64,000 nucleotides of DNA from Lysinibacillus antri (GTDB lineage Bacteria > Bacillota > Bacilli > Bacillales_A > Planococcaceae), in NCBI RefSeq assembly GCF_003977595.1, contig NZ_RYYR01000002.1, positions 153,121 to 217,120 of the forward strand, written 5' to 3'. A program made the position numbers and the translations under genes. Under the pieces are notes generated by a model. The model ran no database searches. It was not told the origin of the DNA and saw nothing but the letters and a program-made list of their open reading frames with translations. Of the stretch, positions 35,537 through 45,458 are shown piece after piece (position 1 is the first letter of the stretch; each line of letters begins with the position of its first letter).

Positions 35537-37951
35537 TTATTTTACAACAATATTAACAAGCTTTCCTGGAACGGCAATCACTTTCACAATTTGTTTACCT
35601 TCGATGAACTCTTTCACTTTTTCATCTTCTTTCGCACATTGTTCAAGTTCTTCTTTCGATGCATCTTTTGCAATTTTTACTTTTGAACGTAACTTCCCAT
35701 TAACTTGTACAATTACTTCAATTTCATCATCTACTAATTTCGCCTCATCGAAAGTTGGCCATTCTTCATAAGAAAGTGTTTCTGTATGTCCTAGTATTGA
35801 CCATAGTTCTTCAGCCACGTGCGGTGCAATCGGTGCAATTAATTTTACAAATCCTTCTGCAAAATTAGTTGGAATCACTTCTGCTTTATAGCAATCATTA
35901 ATAAATACCATCATTTGAGAGATTGCTGTATTAAAACGAAGATGCTCATAGTCATCTGTCACTTTTTTCACTGTTTGATGATACGACTTTTCTAATGTTG
36001 TATCTGCACTAGGTTGAATTTTGTCACTAAGTGTCCCTTCATCTGTTGTAAATAGACGCCAAATGCGATCTAAGAAACGGCGTGCGCCATCAAGACCGTT
36101 TGTTGACCATGCAACAGAAGCGTCTAGTGGACCCATAAACATTTCGTATAAGCGTAGTGTATCTGCCCCATGACTGTTCACGATATCATCTGGGTTTACA
36201 ACATTCCCTTTTGATTTGGACATTTTTTCGTTCCCTTCACCTAAAATCATTCCTTGGTTGAATAATTTTTGGAAAGGCTCTTTTGTATGAACAACACCTA
36301 AATCGTAAAGTACTTTATGCCAGAAACGAGCGTATAGTAAATGAAGTACGGCATGCTCTGCGCCACCAATATAAATATCAACAGGTAACCAACGTTTTAA
36401 TAGTTCCGGATCAGCTAATGCTTCACTATTGTTTGGATCGATATAGCGTAGGAAGTACCAACTTGATCCAGCCCATTGTGGCATTGTGTTTGTTTCACGA
36501 CGACCTTTTTTCCCTGTTACTGAATCCACTACATTTACCCATTCATCAATGTTCGCAAGTGGTGATTCACCCGTACCAGAAGGACGGATATTTGATGTTT
36601 TCGGTAACACTAATGGTAGTTCTTCTTCAGGAACCGTCGTCATTGTACCATCTTCCCAATGAATAACTGGAATTGGCTCACCCCAATAACGTTGACGCGA
36701 GAATAACCAGTCGCGTAGACGGTAAGAAATTTTCTTCTCCCCTACACCTTTTTCCTCTAACCATTCAATCGCCTTTGTAATTCCTTCTGCTTTTCCTAAA
36801 CCGTTTAAGAAATCAGAATTAATATGTGGACCATCTCCTGTAAAGGCTTCATTTTCGATATCGCCGCCTTCAAGAACCGGAATAATTGGTAAACCAAATT
36901 CACGCGCGAATTCATAGTCACGCTCATCATGGGCAGGAACCGCCATAATTGCCCCTGTACCATAAGTTGCTAGTACATAGTCCGCAATCCATACAGGTAC
37001 TTTCTCACCATTGATTGGATTCACTGCATAAGCACCAGTAAATACACCTGTTTTTTCTTTCGCTAAATCTGTACGTTCTAAATCAGATTTTAATTTTACT
37101 TTTTCAAGATATGCATCAACTGCCGTCTGTTGTTCAGCTGTTGTAATTTGTGCAACTAATTTATGTTCTGGTGCTAATACACAATACGTTGCACCGAAAA
37201 GTGTATCTGGTCGAGTTGTAAATACTTTAAAGAATTCATCTGATCCATCTAAAGTAAATGTTACTTCTGCCCCTTCAGAACGACCGATCCAGTTACGTTG
37301 CATTTCTTTTATGGATTCTGGCCAATCTACTTCTTCTAAATCATCAATTAAACGATCTGCATACGCCGTAATTTTTAGCATCCATTGTTTCATTGGACGA
37401 CGCTCTACTGGGTGACCACCACGTTCAGATTTCCCATCGATTACTTCTTCGTTTGCTAATACTGTTCCAAGTGCTGGACACCAGTTAACTGCTACTTCAT
37501 CAATATAAGCTAGCCCTTTTTTATAAAGTTGAATGAAAATCCATTGTGTCCATTTATAGTACTCAGGGTCTGTTGTGTTGATTTCGCGATCCCAGTCATA
37601 AGAAAAACCAAGTTCTTGGATTTGTCGTTTAAATGTTGCAATATTTTGGGCAGTAAATTCAGCTGGGTCATTCCCAGTATCTAATGCATATTGCTCTGCT
37701 GGAAGACCAAATGCATCCCACCCCATTGGATGAAGTACATCATATCCTTGCATACGTTTAAAGCGGGATAAAATATCTGTCGCTGTATAGCCTTCAGGGT
37801 GCCCAACATGCAGTCCTGCTCCAGATGGATACGGGAACATGTCCAATGCATAAAATTTCGGCTTCGCTCCATCATTTAATGTTTTAAATGTTTTGTTGTC
37901 GGCCCAATGTTGCTGCCATTTTTTTTCGATTTCTTGATGATTAAAACTCAT
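35537..37951 (-). CDS. leuS: Leucyl-tRNA synthetase
   Basis: An 804-residue class I synthetase charging tRNA-Leu. The HIGH motif appears as [14 protein letters not shown] (about residue 45), the editing CP1 domain spans residues ~220-420 ([31 protein letters not shown]), and KMSKSKGN is the KMSKS loop (about residue 578). The start at 37951 is preceded by GAGGAGG eight bases upstream and gives the family N-terminus [13 protein letters not shown]; in-frame codons further upstream lie in the leader and are not used. Expression is controlled by the T-box in the leader. Confidence 0.97.
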   Translation of the reverse strand: MSFNHQEIEKKWQQHWADNKTFKTLNDGAKPKFYALDMFPYPSGAGLHVGHPEGYTATDILSRFKRMQGYDVLHPMGWDAFGLPAEQYALDTGNDPAEFTAQNIATFKRQIQELGFSYDWDREINTTDPEYYKWTQWIFIQLYKKGLAYIDEVAVNWCPALGTVLANEEVIDGKSERGGHPVERRPMKQWMLKITAYADRLIDDLEEVDWPESIKEMQRNWIGRSEGAEVTFTLDGSDEFFKVFTTRPDTLFGATYCVLAPEHKLVAQITTAEQQTAVDAYLEKVKLKSDLERTDLAKEKTGVFTGAYAVNPINGEKVPVWIADYVLATYGTGAIMAVPAHDERDYEFAREFGLPIIPVLEGGDIENEAFTGDGPHINSDFLNGLGKAEGITKAIEWLEEKGVGEKKISYRLRDWLFSRQRYWGEPIPVIHWEDGTMTTVPEEELPLVLPKTSNIRPSGTGESPLANIDEWVNVVDSVTGKKGRRETNTMPQWAGSSWYFLRYIDPNNSEALADPELLKRWLPVDIYIGGAEHAVLHLLYARFWHKVLYDLGVVHTKEPFQKLFNQGMILGEGNEKMSKSKGNVVNPDDIVNSHGADTLRLYEMFMGPLDASVAWSTNGLDGARRFLDRIWRLFTTDEGTLSDKIQPSADTTLEKSYHQTVKKVTDDYEHLRFNTAISQMMVFINDCYKAEVIPTNFAEGFVKLIAPIAPHVAEELWSILGHTETLSYEEWPTFDEAKLVDDEIEVIVQVNGKLRSKVKIAKDASKEELEQCAKEDEKVKEFIEGKQIVKVIAVPGKLVNIVVK

Positions 37952-38130
37952 GGTATTGCCTCCTCTATTATTGTGAAACCGCGTGGGTGTAGCTCTTAGC
38001 TGCATGTGAAACAAATAACGCAATTGCCTATATTTTTCACGCTTTTTGTGAATAGCTTTGGGTTTTGTAAGTTCTCTAATAAGTAGATTATCCTATATAC
38101 GGTAAAATTAACAAAATATTTAAAAAATAA

Positions 38131-38366
38131 AAAAACCCGTCCCATTCTAATAGAAGGGACGAGAGATATTTTTAAACTCCCGCGGTACCACCCAAATTAG
38201 TGACACATCACTCGGCTCATTCCTTAACGCGGTTCAACGGTTTTAATTACTTTCTTCATTAAAACTGACTCAAAGGCGAGTTCGATCCTTCAACTTACTA
38301 GCTCCCACCAACCGCTAGCTCTCTAAAAAGCTTCAAAATCTACTATTCCTTCTCATAGTCGTCCAT
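38131..38366 (-). promoter_or_regulatory. T-box leader of leuS (leucine specific)
   Basis: Reading on the minus strand: a long stem I begins near 38366, the specifier loop has GAACTCGCC with the Leu codon CTC at 38280-38278, the antiterminator carries the canonical GGGTGGTACCGCGG core (38178-38194), and a CGTCCC/GGGACG terminator with a T run ends it (38131-38162). Uncharged tRNA-Leu would pair and prevent termination. The 180 bases between terminator and start codon show nothing else. Confidence 0.92.
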
Positions 38367-38665
38367 CTTATCATTGCATTCATTTTAATGGAAATATTCA
38401 AAATTGTAAAGATGGTGGATTTGGATGGTGCCTGGTACTCACACAATTTAGAAACAATTCTGAATTGTTCGGGTGCCTGGCACTCATACGAAAAAATTTT
38501 TTTAAGCCTATTTATGCACCCATTTAGAAAATTTGGCGAAATTTTTCAAGTCATTTATTGAAAGTGGATATTTTCATAAGATTTTACCAATTTGACACAA
38601 ATATTCATCCTTATATACTTAATATAGAAGTTATTAAATCTATTACTTTGGAGGTGCTCGATAGT

Positions 38666-39244
38666 ATGGCTCGAAAAAAACGTATATGGTCTCCATATCA
38701 TTTCAATCATGTTGTAATGAGAGGCAATAATCGACAAAACATTTTCAACAATGTAGATGACTTCCGAGAGTTTTTCCGTGTTGTACAGTACGCACGACAA
38801 AAATACCCATTTACAATTATTACTTATTGTATTATGACGAATCATTATCATCTGCTAATTCGCTCCCCAGAAGTACCTTTAGGGAAAGTAATGGCTATAA
38901 TTAATCGTCGCTATAGTGATTATTTTAAAAAGAAATATCATTATACTGGACAACTTTATGAACGGCGCTATTTTGCTGATCTTATTAAATCTCCTATAGC
39001 TTTACTTACGATTAGCCGTTATATTCATCGCAACCCTATCGCTACCATCCCTCCTATTGTTCAAAAGATGGAGCACTATCCATATAGCTCTTATCGATAC
39101 TACAAAACCAAACTTCCTTCTCCTTATCTTTTTGTAGATACAGATTATCTTCCATCCTTATTTTTACGAATACCACAACAACGTAGTAAATCCTATCTTG
39201 CATTCTGTGAGAACGAAGAAATAAGGAGTCAGCCAATTACATAG
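38666..39244 (+). CDS. REP-associated tyrosine transposase (RAYT, TnpA_REP)
   Basis: A 192-residue Y1 HUH transposase. The metal-binding HUH motif is in MTNHYHLLIRSP (about residue 60), the YTGQLYERRYFADLI region (about 100) and the helix carrying NRRYSDYFKK supply the catalytic tyrosine, and the tail YRYYKTK is family-like. The ATG at 38666 has GGAGGT ten bases upstream and yields the family start ARKKRIWSPYHFNHVVMRG; longer in-frame versions from 38558 are not supported. It is flanked by GTGCCTGGCAC palindromes that are the likely substrate. RAYTs are usually single-copy domesticated enzymes rather than active insertion sequences. Confidence 0.85.
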   Translation: MARKKRIWSPYHFNHVVMRGNNRQNIFNNVDDFREFFRVVQYARQKYPFTIITYCIMTNHYHLLIRSPEVPLGKVMAIINRRYSDYFKKKYHYTGQLYERRYFADLIKSPIALLTISRYIHRNPIATIPPIVQKMEHYPYSSYRYYKTKLPSPYLFVDTDYLPSLFLRIPQQRSKSYLAFCENEEIRSQPIT

Positions 39245-39256
39245 TACTCACAAAAT

Positions 39257-39294
39257 AAAGCGTTGCATGAGTAATTCCCTATGCAACGCTTTTA
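39257..39294. terminator. Bidirectional terminator between the RAYT gene and yttB
   Basis: AAAGCGTTGCAT and ATGCAACGCTTTT pair perfectly around a 12-base loop between the two convergent genes. Confidence 0.88.
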
Positions 39295-40491
39295 TTATTG
39301 AATTGAATTGTCAGAATTGTTTGCGTGCCAGGCACCCTTCATCGGACGATCATACAGTAAGCACGGTATAATCGCAATGATAAACATCACACATAAGAAC
39401 AGCATCAGAACCGTGATACTAAAGCTATCGACAATCATCCCACCGATAAATGGGCCAATCATTCTTCCAATTGATCCTATACTGTTTACAATCCCTTGGT
39501 AGCTTCCTTCTTTTCCTTTAGGTGCTAACATATTCGCAATGGTAGGAACGGCTGGCCAAACAAAAATTTCACCGATTGTTAAAATAACCATAGCGACAGC
39601 AAACATTTTAAAATCTTTCGCCACAATAATCACAATGAATGAACACATCATCACAATCATTCCGAAAACTAATTGCGCTTTTATTTTGTGCTCGTATTTT
39701 CGAACGATCGGACTAATAATTGGTTGAAGCATAATAATTAATAAACCATTAATTGTCCAAAGCAAACTATATTCATTTAAACTGATATCCATTTGTTGAA
39801 TATACGTGGAGAGAGTTGTTGGCCATTGCGAATAGGCAATCCACGCTAATAAAAATCCTGAGCACAAGATGATTAACGAATAAAAACTTCTCTTTGAAGG
39901 TTGAAGTTCGCCAATTTGTTCAGATTTCTTTTCATTTGCTAGTTTTGGATTAAGATTTCGGTAACTAATCGCAGCAATTGATAGAAAAATGATATACAAT
40001 GCTAAATTGGAAACAAATAAGTAATCAAAACTCTTTCCAGCGATTGGTCCACCAATTGCTGGTCCTACTGCTACCCCAAGATTTTGCGCAAGGTAAATGG
40101 CATTGAATCCCTTCCTACCACCTTCTGGCCAAACAGTTCCTACTAAAGCAAACATAACCGGTATGACAATCCCACTTCCAAAGCCCATAATAGTTAAAAA
40201 CCATACATAATGAGGCCATCCGTGCATTAATGTAATCCCTATTAATGAAAAAACCGTAATAAAGATTCCTAACATAATCGTTTTATATCCACCAATTTTA
40301 TCGAATAATTTGCCCCCAATTAAATTGCCAATAACTGTTGCACCTGCATTAATCATTAACACGAAACCAGCGACTGATAAGGATTGCCCTAAATGGTCAT
40401 GCATGTAAATCGTGTTTAACGGCCATAATAGCGAGCTTCCTGTTATATTAATAAAGGTTCCTATTACTAAGAGCCATACTTTTTTAGGCAT
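39295..40491 (-). CDS. yttB: MFS transporter YttB
   Basis: A 398-residue major facilitator protein with 12 predicted membrane segments. The loop 2-3 motif GGKLFDKIGGYKT (about residue 60) and a drug-efflux-like segment AVGPAIGGPIAG (about 145) are visible. The substrate is unknown; efflux is likely. The ATG at 40491 is chosen because the upstream in-frame ATG (40506) overlaps the GGAGG ribosome site. The last ~15 residues (GAWHANNSDNSIQ) are encoded by a GTGCCTGGCAC-type REP sequence that has become part of the reading frame. It is divergent from ytqA. Confidence 0.87.
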   Translation of the reverse strand: MPKKVWLLVIGTFINITGSSLLWPLNTIYMHDHLGQSLSVAGFVLMINAGATVIGNLIGGKLFDKIGGYKTIMLGIFITVFSLIGITLMHGWPHYVWFLTIMGFGSGIVIPVMFALVGTVWPEGGRKGFNAIYLAQNLGVAVGPAIGGPIAGKSFDYLFVSNLALYIIFLSIAAISYRNLNPKLANEKKSEQIGELQPSKRSFYSLIILCSGFLLAWIAYSQWPTTLSTYIQQMDISLNEYSLLWTINGLLIIMLQPIISPIVRKYEHKIKAQLVFGMIVMMCSFIVIIVAKDFKMFAVAMVILTIGEIFVWPAVPTIANMLAPKGKEGSYQGIVNSIGSIGRMIGPFIGGMIVDSFSITVLMLFLCVMFIIAIIPCLLYDRPMKGAWHANNSDNSIQ

Positions 40492-40657
40492 ACGTTTTTC
40501 CTCCATCTAAAAACATATCAATTACGCAAAGAATAATAGTATGCTTCTTTTTCATGAAGTACAAGTAAAAAAACGATAGTAAGATAGATTCGGAAATTTC
40601 TAAAAATGCATCTAACCAAAGTACGTGGTAGAATAGCAACGTAGAGGAGTGAATGAA

Positions 40658-41614
40658 ATGTCAGATCAACAATTTCCTTTCCCATCTGATGGGAAACGTT
40701 ATTATACATGGAATCGTTATTTACGCGATGAATTCGGACAAAAAGTATTTAAAGTAGCCTTAGATGCTGGTTTCGATTGTCCAAATCGGGACGGTACCGT
40801 AGCTTTTGGTGGTTGCACATTTTGTAGTGCTGCTGGTAGCGGAGACTTTGCAGGCGATCGTGTCGATCCGATCCCTGTTCAATTTGAAAAAATCAAAGAA
40901 AAAATGGAGCATAAATGGAAAAATGGTCTTACTATGGCCTACTTCCAAGCCTATACAAATACACACGCACCACTGCCTGTTTTAAAGGAAAAGTTTGAAG
41001 CAGCCCTTGCATGTGAGGGGGTCATGGGGTTAAGCATTGCTACACGCCCTGATTGCTTACCTGACGATGTAGTGGAGTATTTAGCTGATTTAAACAAACG
41101 CACGTATCTTTGGGTTGAGTTAGGACTACAAACTGTTCATGAAAAAACAGCGAACTTAATTAACCGCGCACATGATTATGCTACATATGTTGAAGGTGTT
41201 GAAAAACTTCGTAAACATAATATTCGAGTTTGTACCCATATTATCAACGGACTTCCCCTCGAAGACTACGATATGATGATGGAAACAGCTCGTGAAGTAG
41301 CAAAGCTTGATGTTCAAGGGATTAAAATCCATCTTCTTCATTTGTTAAAAGGAACGCCCCTTGTCAAACAATACGAAAAAGGAATGCTAGAATTCCTTGA
41401 AAAAGATCAATATATTCAATTAGTGGCAGATCAATTAGAAGTGATCCCACCTGAAATGATTGTTCATCGAATTACGGGTGATGGGCCAATTGATTTAATG
41501 ATTGGGCCGATGTGGAGTGTCAATAAATGGGAAGTTTTAAATGGCATTGATGCAGAGCTTGAACGTCGCGGCAGTTGGCAAGGTAAGAAGTATAAAGCGG
41601 AAGTGGCAAAGTAA
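40658..41614 (+). CDS. ytqA: Radical SAM protein YtqA (TIGR01212 family)
   Basis: A 318-residue radical SAM enzyme. The cluster-binding cysteines lie in CPNRDGTVAFGGCTFCS (about residues 37-53), with the unusual longer spacing CX14CX2C of this subfamily. The barrel continues with GLSIATRPDCL and LWVELGLQT, and HIINGLPLEDY. A Q-rich GSGDFAGD loop follows the cluster. A role in RNA modification has been suggested for the family, but the substrate is not settled. ATG at 40658 has GAGGAG at eight bases; a GTG at 40649 overlaps that site. It overlaps ytqB by one base, so translation is coupled. TGGTAGAAT at 40626-40634 is a plausible extended -10. Confidence 0.9.
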   Translation: MSDQQFPFPSDGKRYYTWNRYLRDEFGQKVFKVALDAGFDCPNRDGTVAFGGCTFCSAAGSGDFAGDRVDPIPVQFEKIKEKMEHKWKNGLTMAYFQAYTNTHAPLPVLKEKFEAALACEGVMGLSIATRPDCLPDDVVEYLADLNKRTYLWVELGLQTVHEKTANLINRAHDYATYVEGVEKLRKHNIRVCTHIINGLPLEDYDMMMETAREVAKLDVQGIKIHLLHLLKGTPLVKQYEKGMLEFLEKDQYIQLVADQLEVIPPEMIVHRITGDGPIDLMIGPMWSVNKWEVLNGIDAELERRGSWQGKKYKAEVAK

Positions 41615-42195
41615 TGAAGTTACAACGAGTCTTACAATATGCACAAACGCTCCTTTCACAATCTATCAAAGAAGGTGAAATTGCTGTTGATGCTACTGCT
41701 GGTAACGGTCACGATACGTTATTTTTAGCACAACTTGTTGGTAATGAGGGGCAAGTGTTTGCCTTTGACATCCAACAACAAGCCGTTACAGCAACTATGA
41801 ATCGGTTAACAGAGCACGGTGTCCTACAGCGTGCACAAGTTATATTAGATGGACATCAGCATATTTCAAACTATGTAAATCAAGAAGTGGCAGGAGCCAT
41901 TTTTAACTTAGGCTATTTACCAGGTGCTGATCATGAAATTGTTACGCAAGGTAATACTACAGTCCAAGCAATTGAACAGCTCCTAAGTCTATTAAAAATT
42001 GGTGGTATTATCATTTTAGTTGTCTATCACGGTCATGAAGGTGGCAAAGAAGAACGGGATGAAGTACTACACTATGTCCGTTCGTTACCACAAAAATATG
42101 TCCATGTATTACGTTACGAGTTCATCAATCAAAAAAATGATCCACCCTTTATTGTGGCATTAGAGAAAGTAAAAGAGTTGCCTCCATCGGAATAA
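41614..42195 (+). CDS. ytqB: Class I SAM-dependent RNA methyltransferase YtqB
   Basis: A 193-residue Rossmann-fold methyltransferase of the YtqB family. The SAM-binding motif VDATAGNGHDTLFLAQLVG (residues ~22-40) and the acidic strand VFAFDIQQQAV (about 46-56) are clear, and NLGYLPG (about residue 95) takes the catalytic motif position. It belongs to the family whose members methylate the anticodon-loop or rRNA base; YtqB/MnmM-type proteins act on the modified wobble uridine of tRNA, which fits its coupling with radical SAM YtqA. The assignment to tRNA is by family knowledge. The 3' end forms half of a terminator stem. Confidence 0.87.
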   Translation: MKLQRVLQYAQTLLSQSIKEGEIAVDATAGNGHDTLFLAQLVGNEGQVFAFDIQQQAVTATMNRLTEHGVLQRAQVILDGHQHISNYVNQEVAGAIFNLGYLPGADHEIVTQGNTTVQAIEQLLSLLKIGGIIILVVYHGHEGGKEERDEVLHYVRSLPQKYVHVLRYEFINQKNDPPFIVALEKVKELPPSE

Positions 42196-42220
42196 TCCGA
42201 GGGAAGCAACTCTTATTTTT
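42172..42220. terminator. Terminator between ytqB and the AGCS symporter gene
   Basis: A long stem GAGTTGCcTCCaTCGGA pairs with TCCGAgGGAaGCAACTC around a four-base loop; it includes the ytqB stop codon and has T-rich tails on both strands. Confidence 0.85.
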
Positions 42221-42237
42221 AATTGGTTAGGAAGTTA

Positions 42238-43794
42238 TTAGTTTTTATTTGAATCTGCATAAGTGCGTTCTTGACTTTCACTATTCATAGCAGAAATCGT
42301 GTTTTTTTCTTTATTTCTCTGTTCCCAGAAGTCTGCCCCTTTAATCCCTAGTTTAATAGGATCAAATATTGGGTCTTTTCCTTCTTTTTTCTGAGCTTCA
42401 TAGTCTTTCAAGGCAACAATTGCTGGCTTCATAATAATTAGTATTGCAATAACATTAATCCAAACCATTAATCCTAATCCTACATCGCCCATCGCCCAAG
42501 CAAGATTCGACGTACGCACTGTTCCATAAAAGGCCATGACAATAATCGCGATTTTTGCGATCCAAATTCCTATTTTTTCTGCTTTTCCAGAGAATAAGTA
42601 AGCAACGTTTGTTTCAGCAATATAGTAGTAGGCCATGATAGTTGTAAATGCAAAGAAGAATAATGCAATCGCAACGAATGGTGCACCAAATCCTGGTAAT
42701 GCTGAATCTACTGCATATTGAGTATAAGCTGCCCCTGCTTCAATACCTTTGGCGAATGTAATTTGTTCTTCACCAGATATTTCACCAGAACTAAATTCAC
42801 CGACATGAAGGAATGTATCATCACCTGCTTTTTCATCGTGAACATTGTACATCCCCGTAAATAAAATCATAAATGCAGTAGCCGAACAAACTAGTAATGT
42901 ATCAATATATACTGATGCTGCCTGAACTAACCCTTGTTTTGCTGGATGGGATACTTCTGCAGCTGCGGCTGGATGCGCTCCTGTCCCTTGACCAGCCTCA
43001 TTTGAGTAAATACCACGTTTAACACCCCAAGCAATGGCAGAACCGATAATCCCACCAAAAATTTCTTGCGCTCCAAATGCACTGGAGAAGATTAATCCAA
43101 ATACATTAGGCACTTCTGAAATGTTCATCGCAATAATAACAATCGCCATTAAAATATAGGCACCAGCCATAAATGGCACGATCACTTGCGCTGCATTTGC
43201 AATGGATTTTACCCCACCGATAATAATAACACCTAATAATACGGCAATAATTGCACCTGTGATCCAAGGTTCAATCCCAAAAGCATTATCTACTGCACCC
43301 GCAATAGCATTTGATTGAACGCCAGGCATTAATATAAGCATGGCAAGTAATGCGGCAATTGCAAATACGACTGCAAACCATTTTTGGCCCATCCCTTTTT
43401 CTATGTAGAATGCAGGACCACCACGGTATTCTGTTTCTTTTTCTTCCTTATAAATCTGAGCTAATGTCGATTCTACATAAGCAGTTGCTGCTCCAATAAA
43501 AGCAATTGTCCACATCCAAAAAACTGCTCCAGGACCACCAAATCCTATAGCTGTTGCTGTACCTGCAATATTACCAGTACCAACACGACCAGATAAGGCG
43601 ATTGACATAGCCTGAAAAGAAGATATACCTTTGTCCGATTTTTCACCTTTAAACATTAGCCTAAACATTTCTTTAATGTGTCGAACCTGCAATAATCTTG
43701 TCAGAATAGAGAAAAAGATCCCTACAATTAAAATCCCATAAATAAACCAGGGACCCCAAAAGAAATCATTTAACAAGCTTACTAGTTTTTCCAT
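42238..43794 (-). CDS. Sodium:alanine symporter family (AGCS) transporter
   Basis: A 518-residue polytopic membrane protein of the AGCS family that imports alanine, glycine or glutamine with Na+ (or H+). Typical motifs: the GPWFIYGILIVGIFFSILTRLLQ start, ALSGRVGTGNIAGTATAI (about residue 65), GGPAFYIEKGMG, and KRGIYSNEAGQGTGAHPAAAAE (about residue 285; quoted part RGIYSNEAGQGTGAHP). The ATG at 43794 has AAGGAG at suitable spacing; an in-frame upstream start at 43845 is not supported. The substrate cannot be fixed from sequence. It stands alone between a shared terminator and ytpA. Confidence 0.9.
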   Translation of the reverse strand: MEKLVSLLNDFFWGPWFIYGILIVGIFFSILTRLLQVRHIKEMFRLMFKGEKSDKGISSFQAMSIALSGRVGTGNIAGTATAIGFGGPGAVFWMWTIAFIGAATAYVESTLAQIYKEEKETEYRGGPAFYIEKGMGQKWFAVVFAIAALLAMLILMPGVQSNAIAGAVDNAFGIEPWITGAIIAVLLGVIIIGGVKSIANAAQVIVPFMAGAYILMAIVIIAMNISEVPNVFGLIFSSAFGAQEIFGGIIGSAIAWGVKRGIYSNEAGQGTGAHPAAAAEVSHPAKQGLVQAASVYIDTLLVCSATAFMILFTGMYNVHDEKAGDDTFLHVGEFSSGEISGEEQITFAKGIEAGAAYTQYAVDSALPGFGAPFVAIALFFFAFTTIMAYYYIAETNVAYLFSGKAEKIGIWIAKIAIIVMAFYGTVRTSNLAWAMGDVGLGLMVWINVIAILIIMKPAIVALKDYEAQKKEGKDPIFDPIKLGIKGADFWEQRNKEKNTISAMNSESQERTYADSNKN

Positions 43795-43923
43795 AAATCC
43801 ACTCCTTCTTAGATGCTTTAATAATACTATTGTTATAAAATTCAATATATTACATCAATTGAAATAATTCAATGCTTTTTAGTAACTTAATAGAATTAAA
43901 GTACTTTTTTTCTGTTTCGAGCT

Positions 43924-43955
43924 AAAAAATACTCAGCGAATTTACTGAGTATTTG
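43924..43955 (-). terminator. Terminator of ytpA
   Basis: AAATACTCAG pairs perfectly with CTGAGTATTT around an eight-base loop; a T run follows on the minus strand. Confidence 0.88.
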
Positions 43956-43963
43956 AGAGAAAA

Positions 43964-44767
43964 TTATTTCACTATATAACCCAACGATCTCATAACATTG
44001 TTTATAAAATCACGCGTATATAAAAACACTTCTTCTCGTTCGTTGTCATGAAATAAGTTATGATAACTATAAGGCCATTCTTTATATTGTAATTCGACGG
44101 AGTTTTGCGTATACAGCCATTTTTTCACAACGAAAGGATCTGTAATTTTATCCTGTTGTGCCATTAATGATAATACAGGGAGAGACAACTTACTTTCTTG
44201 TTCAGTTGTAATATTTTTCATTAATTGTTGGATATCTTTATACCACCCTCCCGTCACGTTTGAGTGATAAGGTATGTCATCGATGATTTCCGCATAACCC
44301 TCCATATTACGTGTTAATAATTTTTTTTCAAATGCCAGTGAGATCTTTTTATTTGGAGCAAGAGCCCCGATCCCCGTTAAGGCGTTAGGTATCAATTTCG
44401 TTGTTTTACGTAAGCTAAGCCAAGGTGCTGATAAAATTAATCCAGCACAATCAGTTTTATTTTTCCTTAAATATTCAATCGCTAACGTTGCCCCAAAACC
44501 ATGTCCTATAATGAATACAGGTAGGCCATAATGAAAAGCATTTTGCAGCAATAATTTAATAAAAGCTAAATAATCAATGATCGATTCGTTATGTAACCTT
44601 AAATATTTTGACTCTTCACCATGTCCAGGTAAGTCTCCCATAACGACGTGAATGCCTTCTCCACGTAATTTTTCAATTAACCACGCGTACCAGCGATGAT
44701 GTTCAAATGCACTATGTATAATAATGACAACAGCTTTTGCTTGTCCTTCTGTTTCCCATTTCCACAT
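43964..44767 (-). CDS. ytpA: Alpha/beta hydrolase YtpA (lysophospholipase-like), nucleophile Ser replaced
   Basis: A 267-residue alpha/beta hydrolase matching the YtpA/monoglyceride-lipase (Hydrolase_4) family, which in B. subtilis acts as a phospholipase in bacilysocin synthesis. The oxyanion-side motif is IHSAFEHHRWYAWL, the acid is probably in MAQQDKITDPF (about residue 208), and the base in YHNLFHDNER (about residue 240). The nucleophile elbow reads GHGFG (about residue 93) instead of GHSxG, so the catalytic Ser is Gly. Either the enzyme is inactive, another residue serves, or there is a point error (AGT to GGT). The ATG at 44767 has AGGAGG upstream; a longer frame to 44797 is not supported. 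Confidence 0.82.
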   Translation of the reverse strand: MWKWETEGQAKAVVIIIHSAFEHHRWYAWLIEKLRGEGIHVVMGDLPGHGEESKYLRLHNESIIDYLAFIKLLLQNAFHYGLPVFIIGHGFGATLAIEYLRKNKTDCAGLILSAPWLSLRKTTKLIPNALTGIGALAPNKKISLAFEKKLLTRNMEGYAEIIDDIPYHSNVTGGWYKDIQQLMKNITTEQESKLSLPVLSLMAQQDKITDPFVVKKWLYTQNSVELQYKEWPYSYHNLFHDNEREEVFLYTRDFINNVMRSLGYIVK

Positions 44768-44884
44768 TCTATTTCCTCCTACCCATTGTCTACACAATTA
44801 TGGGTATATACCAAGATATTTTCATTCTAAAGTTATTTTGATACGATAACCATATAATATTACTTAGAAATGAGGAGATTTTCG

Positions 44885-45397
44885 ATGATTTACCCTTATA
44901 AAGATAAAAATCCTAAAATAGACCCATCTGTTTACATTGCAGATAATGTCTTTATCACTGGAGATGTAACCATTGATGCGGAGACAACTATTTGGTTTAA
45001 TACTGTAATTCGTGGAGACGTTGCACCAACGATTATTGGGAAAAGGTGCAGTATCCAGGATTTAAGTTGCTTGCATCAAAGTCCAAACAACCCATTAATT
45101 ATAGAAGATGAAGTAACTGTCGGCCATCAAGTTACTTTACATAGTTGTGTAATAAAGAAACGCGCGTTAATTGGGATGGGTTCCATTATTTTAGATGGAG
45201 CAGAAATTGGTGAAGGTGCCTTCATTGGAGCAGGAAGTCTCGTGCCACCAGGGAAAAAAATCCCACCCAATACTTTAGCAATGGGCAGACCTGCAAAAGT
45301 GATTCGCGATATTACTCCAGAAGACCGAGAAGATATGGATCGGATCATTCGCGAATACGTTGAAAAAGGACAATATTACAAATCTCTTCAAAAGTAA
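44885..45397 (+). CDS. ytoA: Gamma-carbonic anhydrase family protein YtoA
   Basis: A 170-residue left-handed beta-helix protein. Hexapeptide repeats run from VYIADNVFITGDV to IGEGAFIGAGSLV, and the three zinc-ligand histidines are at LHQSP (about residue 65) and VGHQVTLHS (about 83 and 88), as in gamma-class carbonic anhydrases such as Cam/YrdA. Trimeric assembly and metal binding are expected; whether it hydrates CO2 is unproven for the YtoA group. The ATG at 44885 follows GAGGAG by nine bases; an in-frame ATG at 44870 overlaps this site. It is divergent from ytpA, the same neighbour pair as in B. subtilis. Confidence 0.9.
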   Translation: MIYPYKDKNPKIDPSVYIADNVFITGDVTIDAETTIWFNTVIRGDVAPTIIGKRCSIQDLSCLHQSPNNPLIIEDEVTVGHQVTLHSCVIKKRALIGMGSIILDGAEIGEGAFIGAGSLVPPGKKIPPNTLAMGRPAKVIRDITPEDREDMDRIIREYVEKGQYYKSLQK

Positions 45398-45458
45398 CAA
45401 TATAATAGGTAGAAAGTTAATATGAATTTATAATATTTGAATTCAAAATATCTTATAT

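Larger units (their letters stand above)
38420..39340. mobile_element. RAYT gene with flanking GTGCCTGGCAC repeats
   Basis: Palindromes GTGCCTGGTAC (38428-38438), GTGCCTGGCAC (38473-38483) and GTGCCAGGCAC (39325-39335) flank the transposase gene. The first pair encloses an AACAATTC/GAATTGTT inverted repeat; the last copy carries the same AACAATTC-type tail in opposite orientation. This arrangement is typical of REP sequences with their tyrosine transposase. The exact mobile unit is not defined. Confidence 0.65.

Noticed and set aside
38558..38665. Longer N-terminus for the REP transposase
   Set aside because: The extra 36 residues lie before the GGAGGT ribosome site and do not fit the family.
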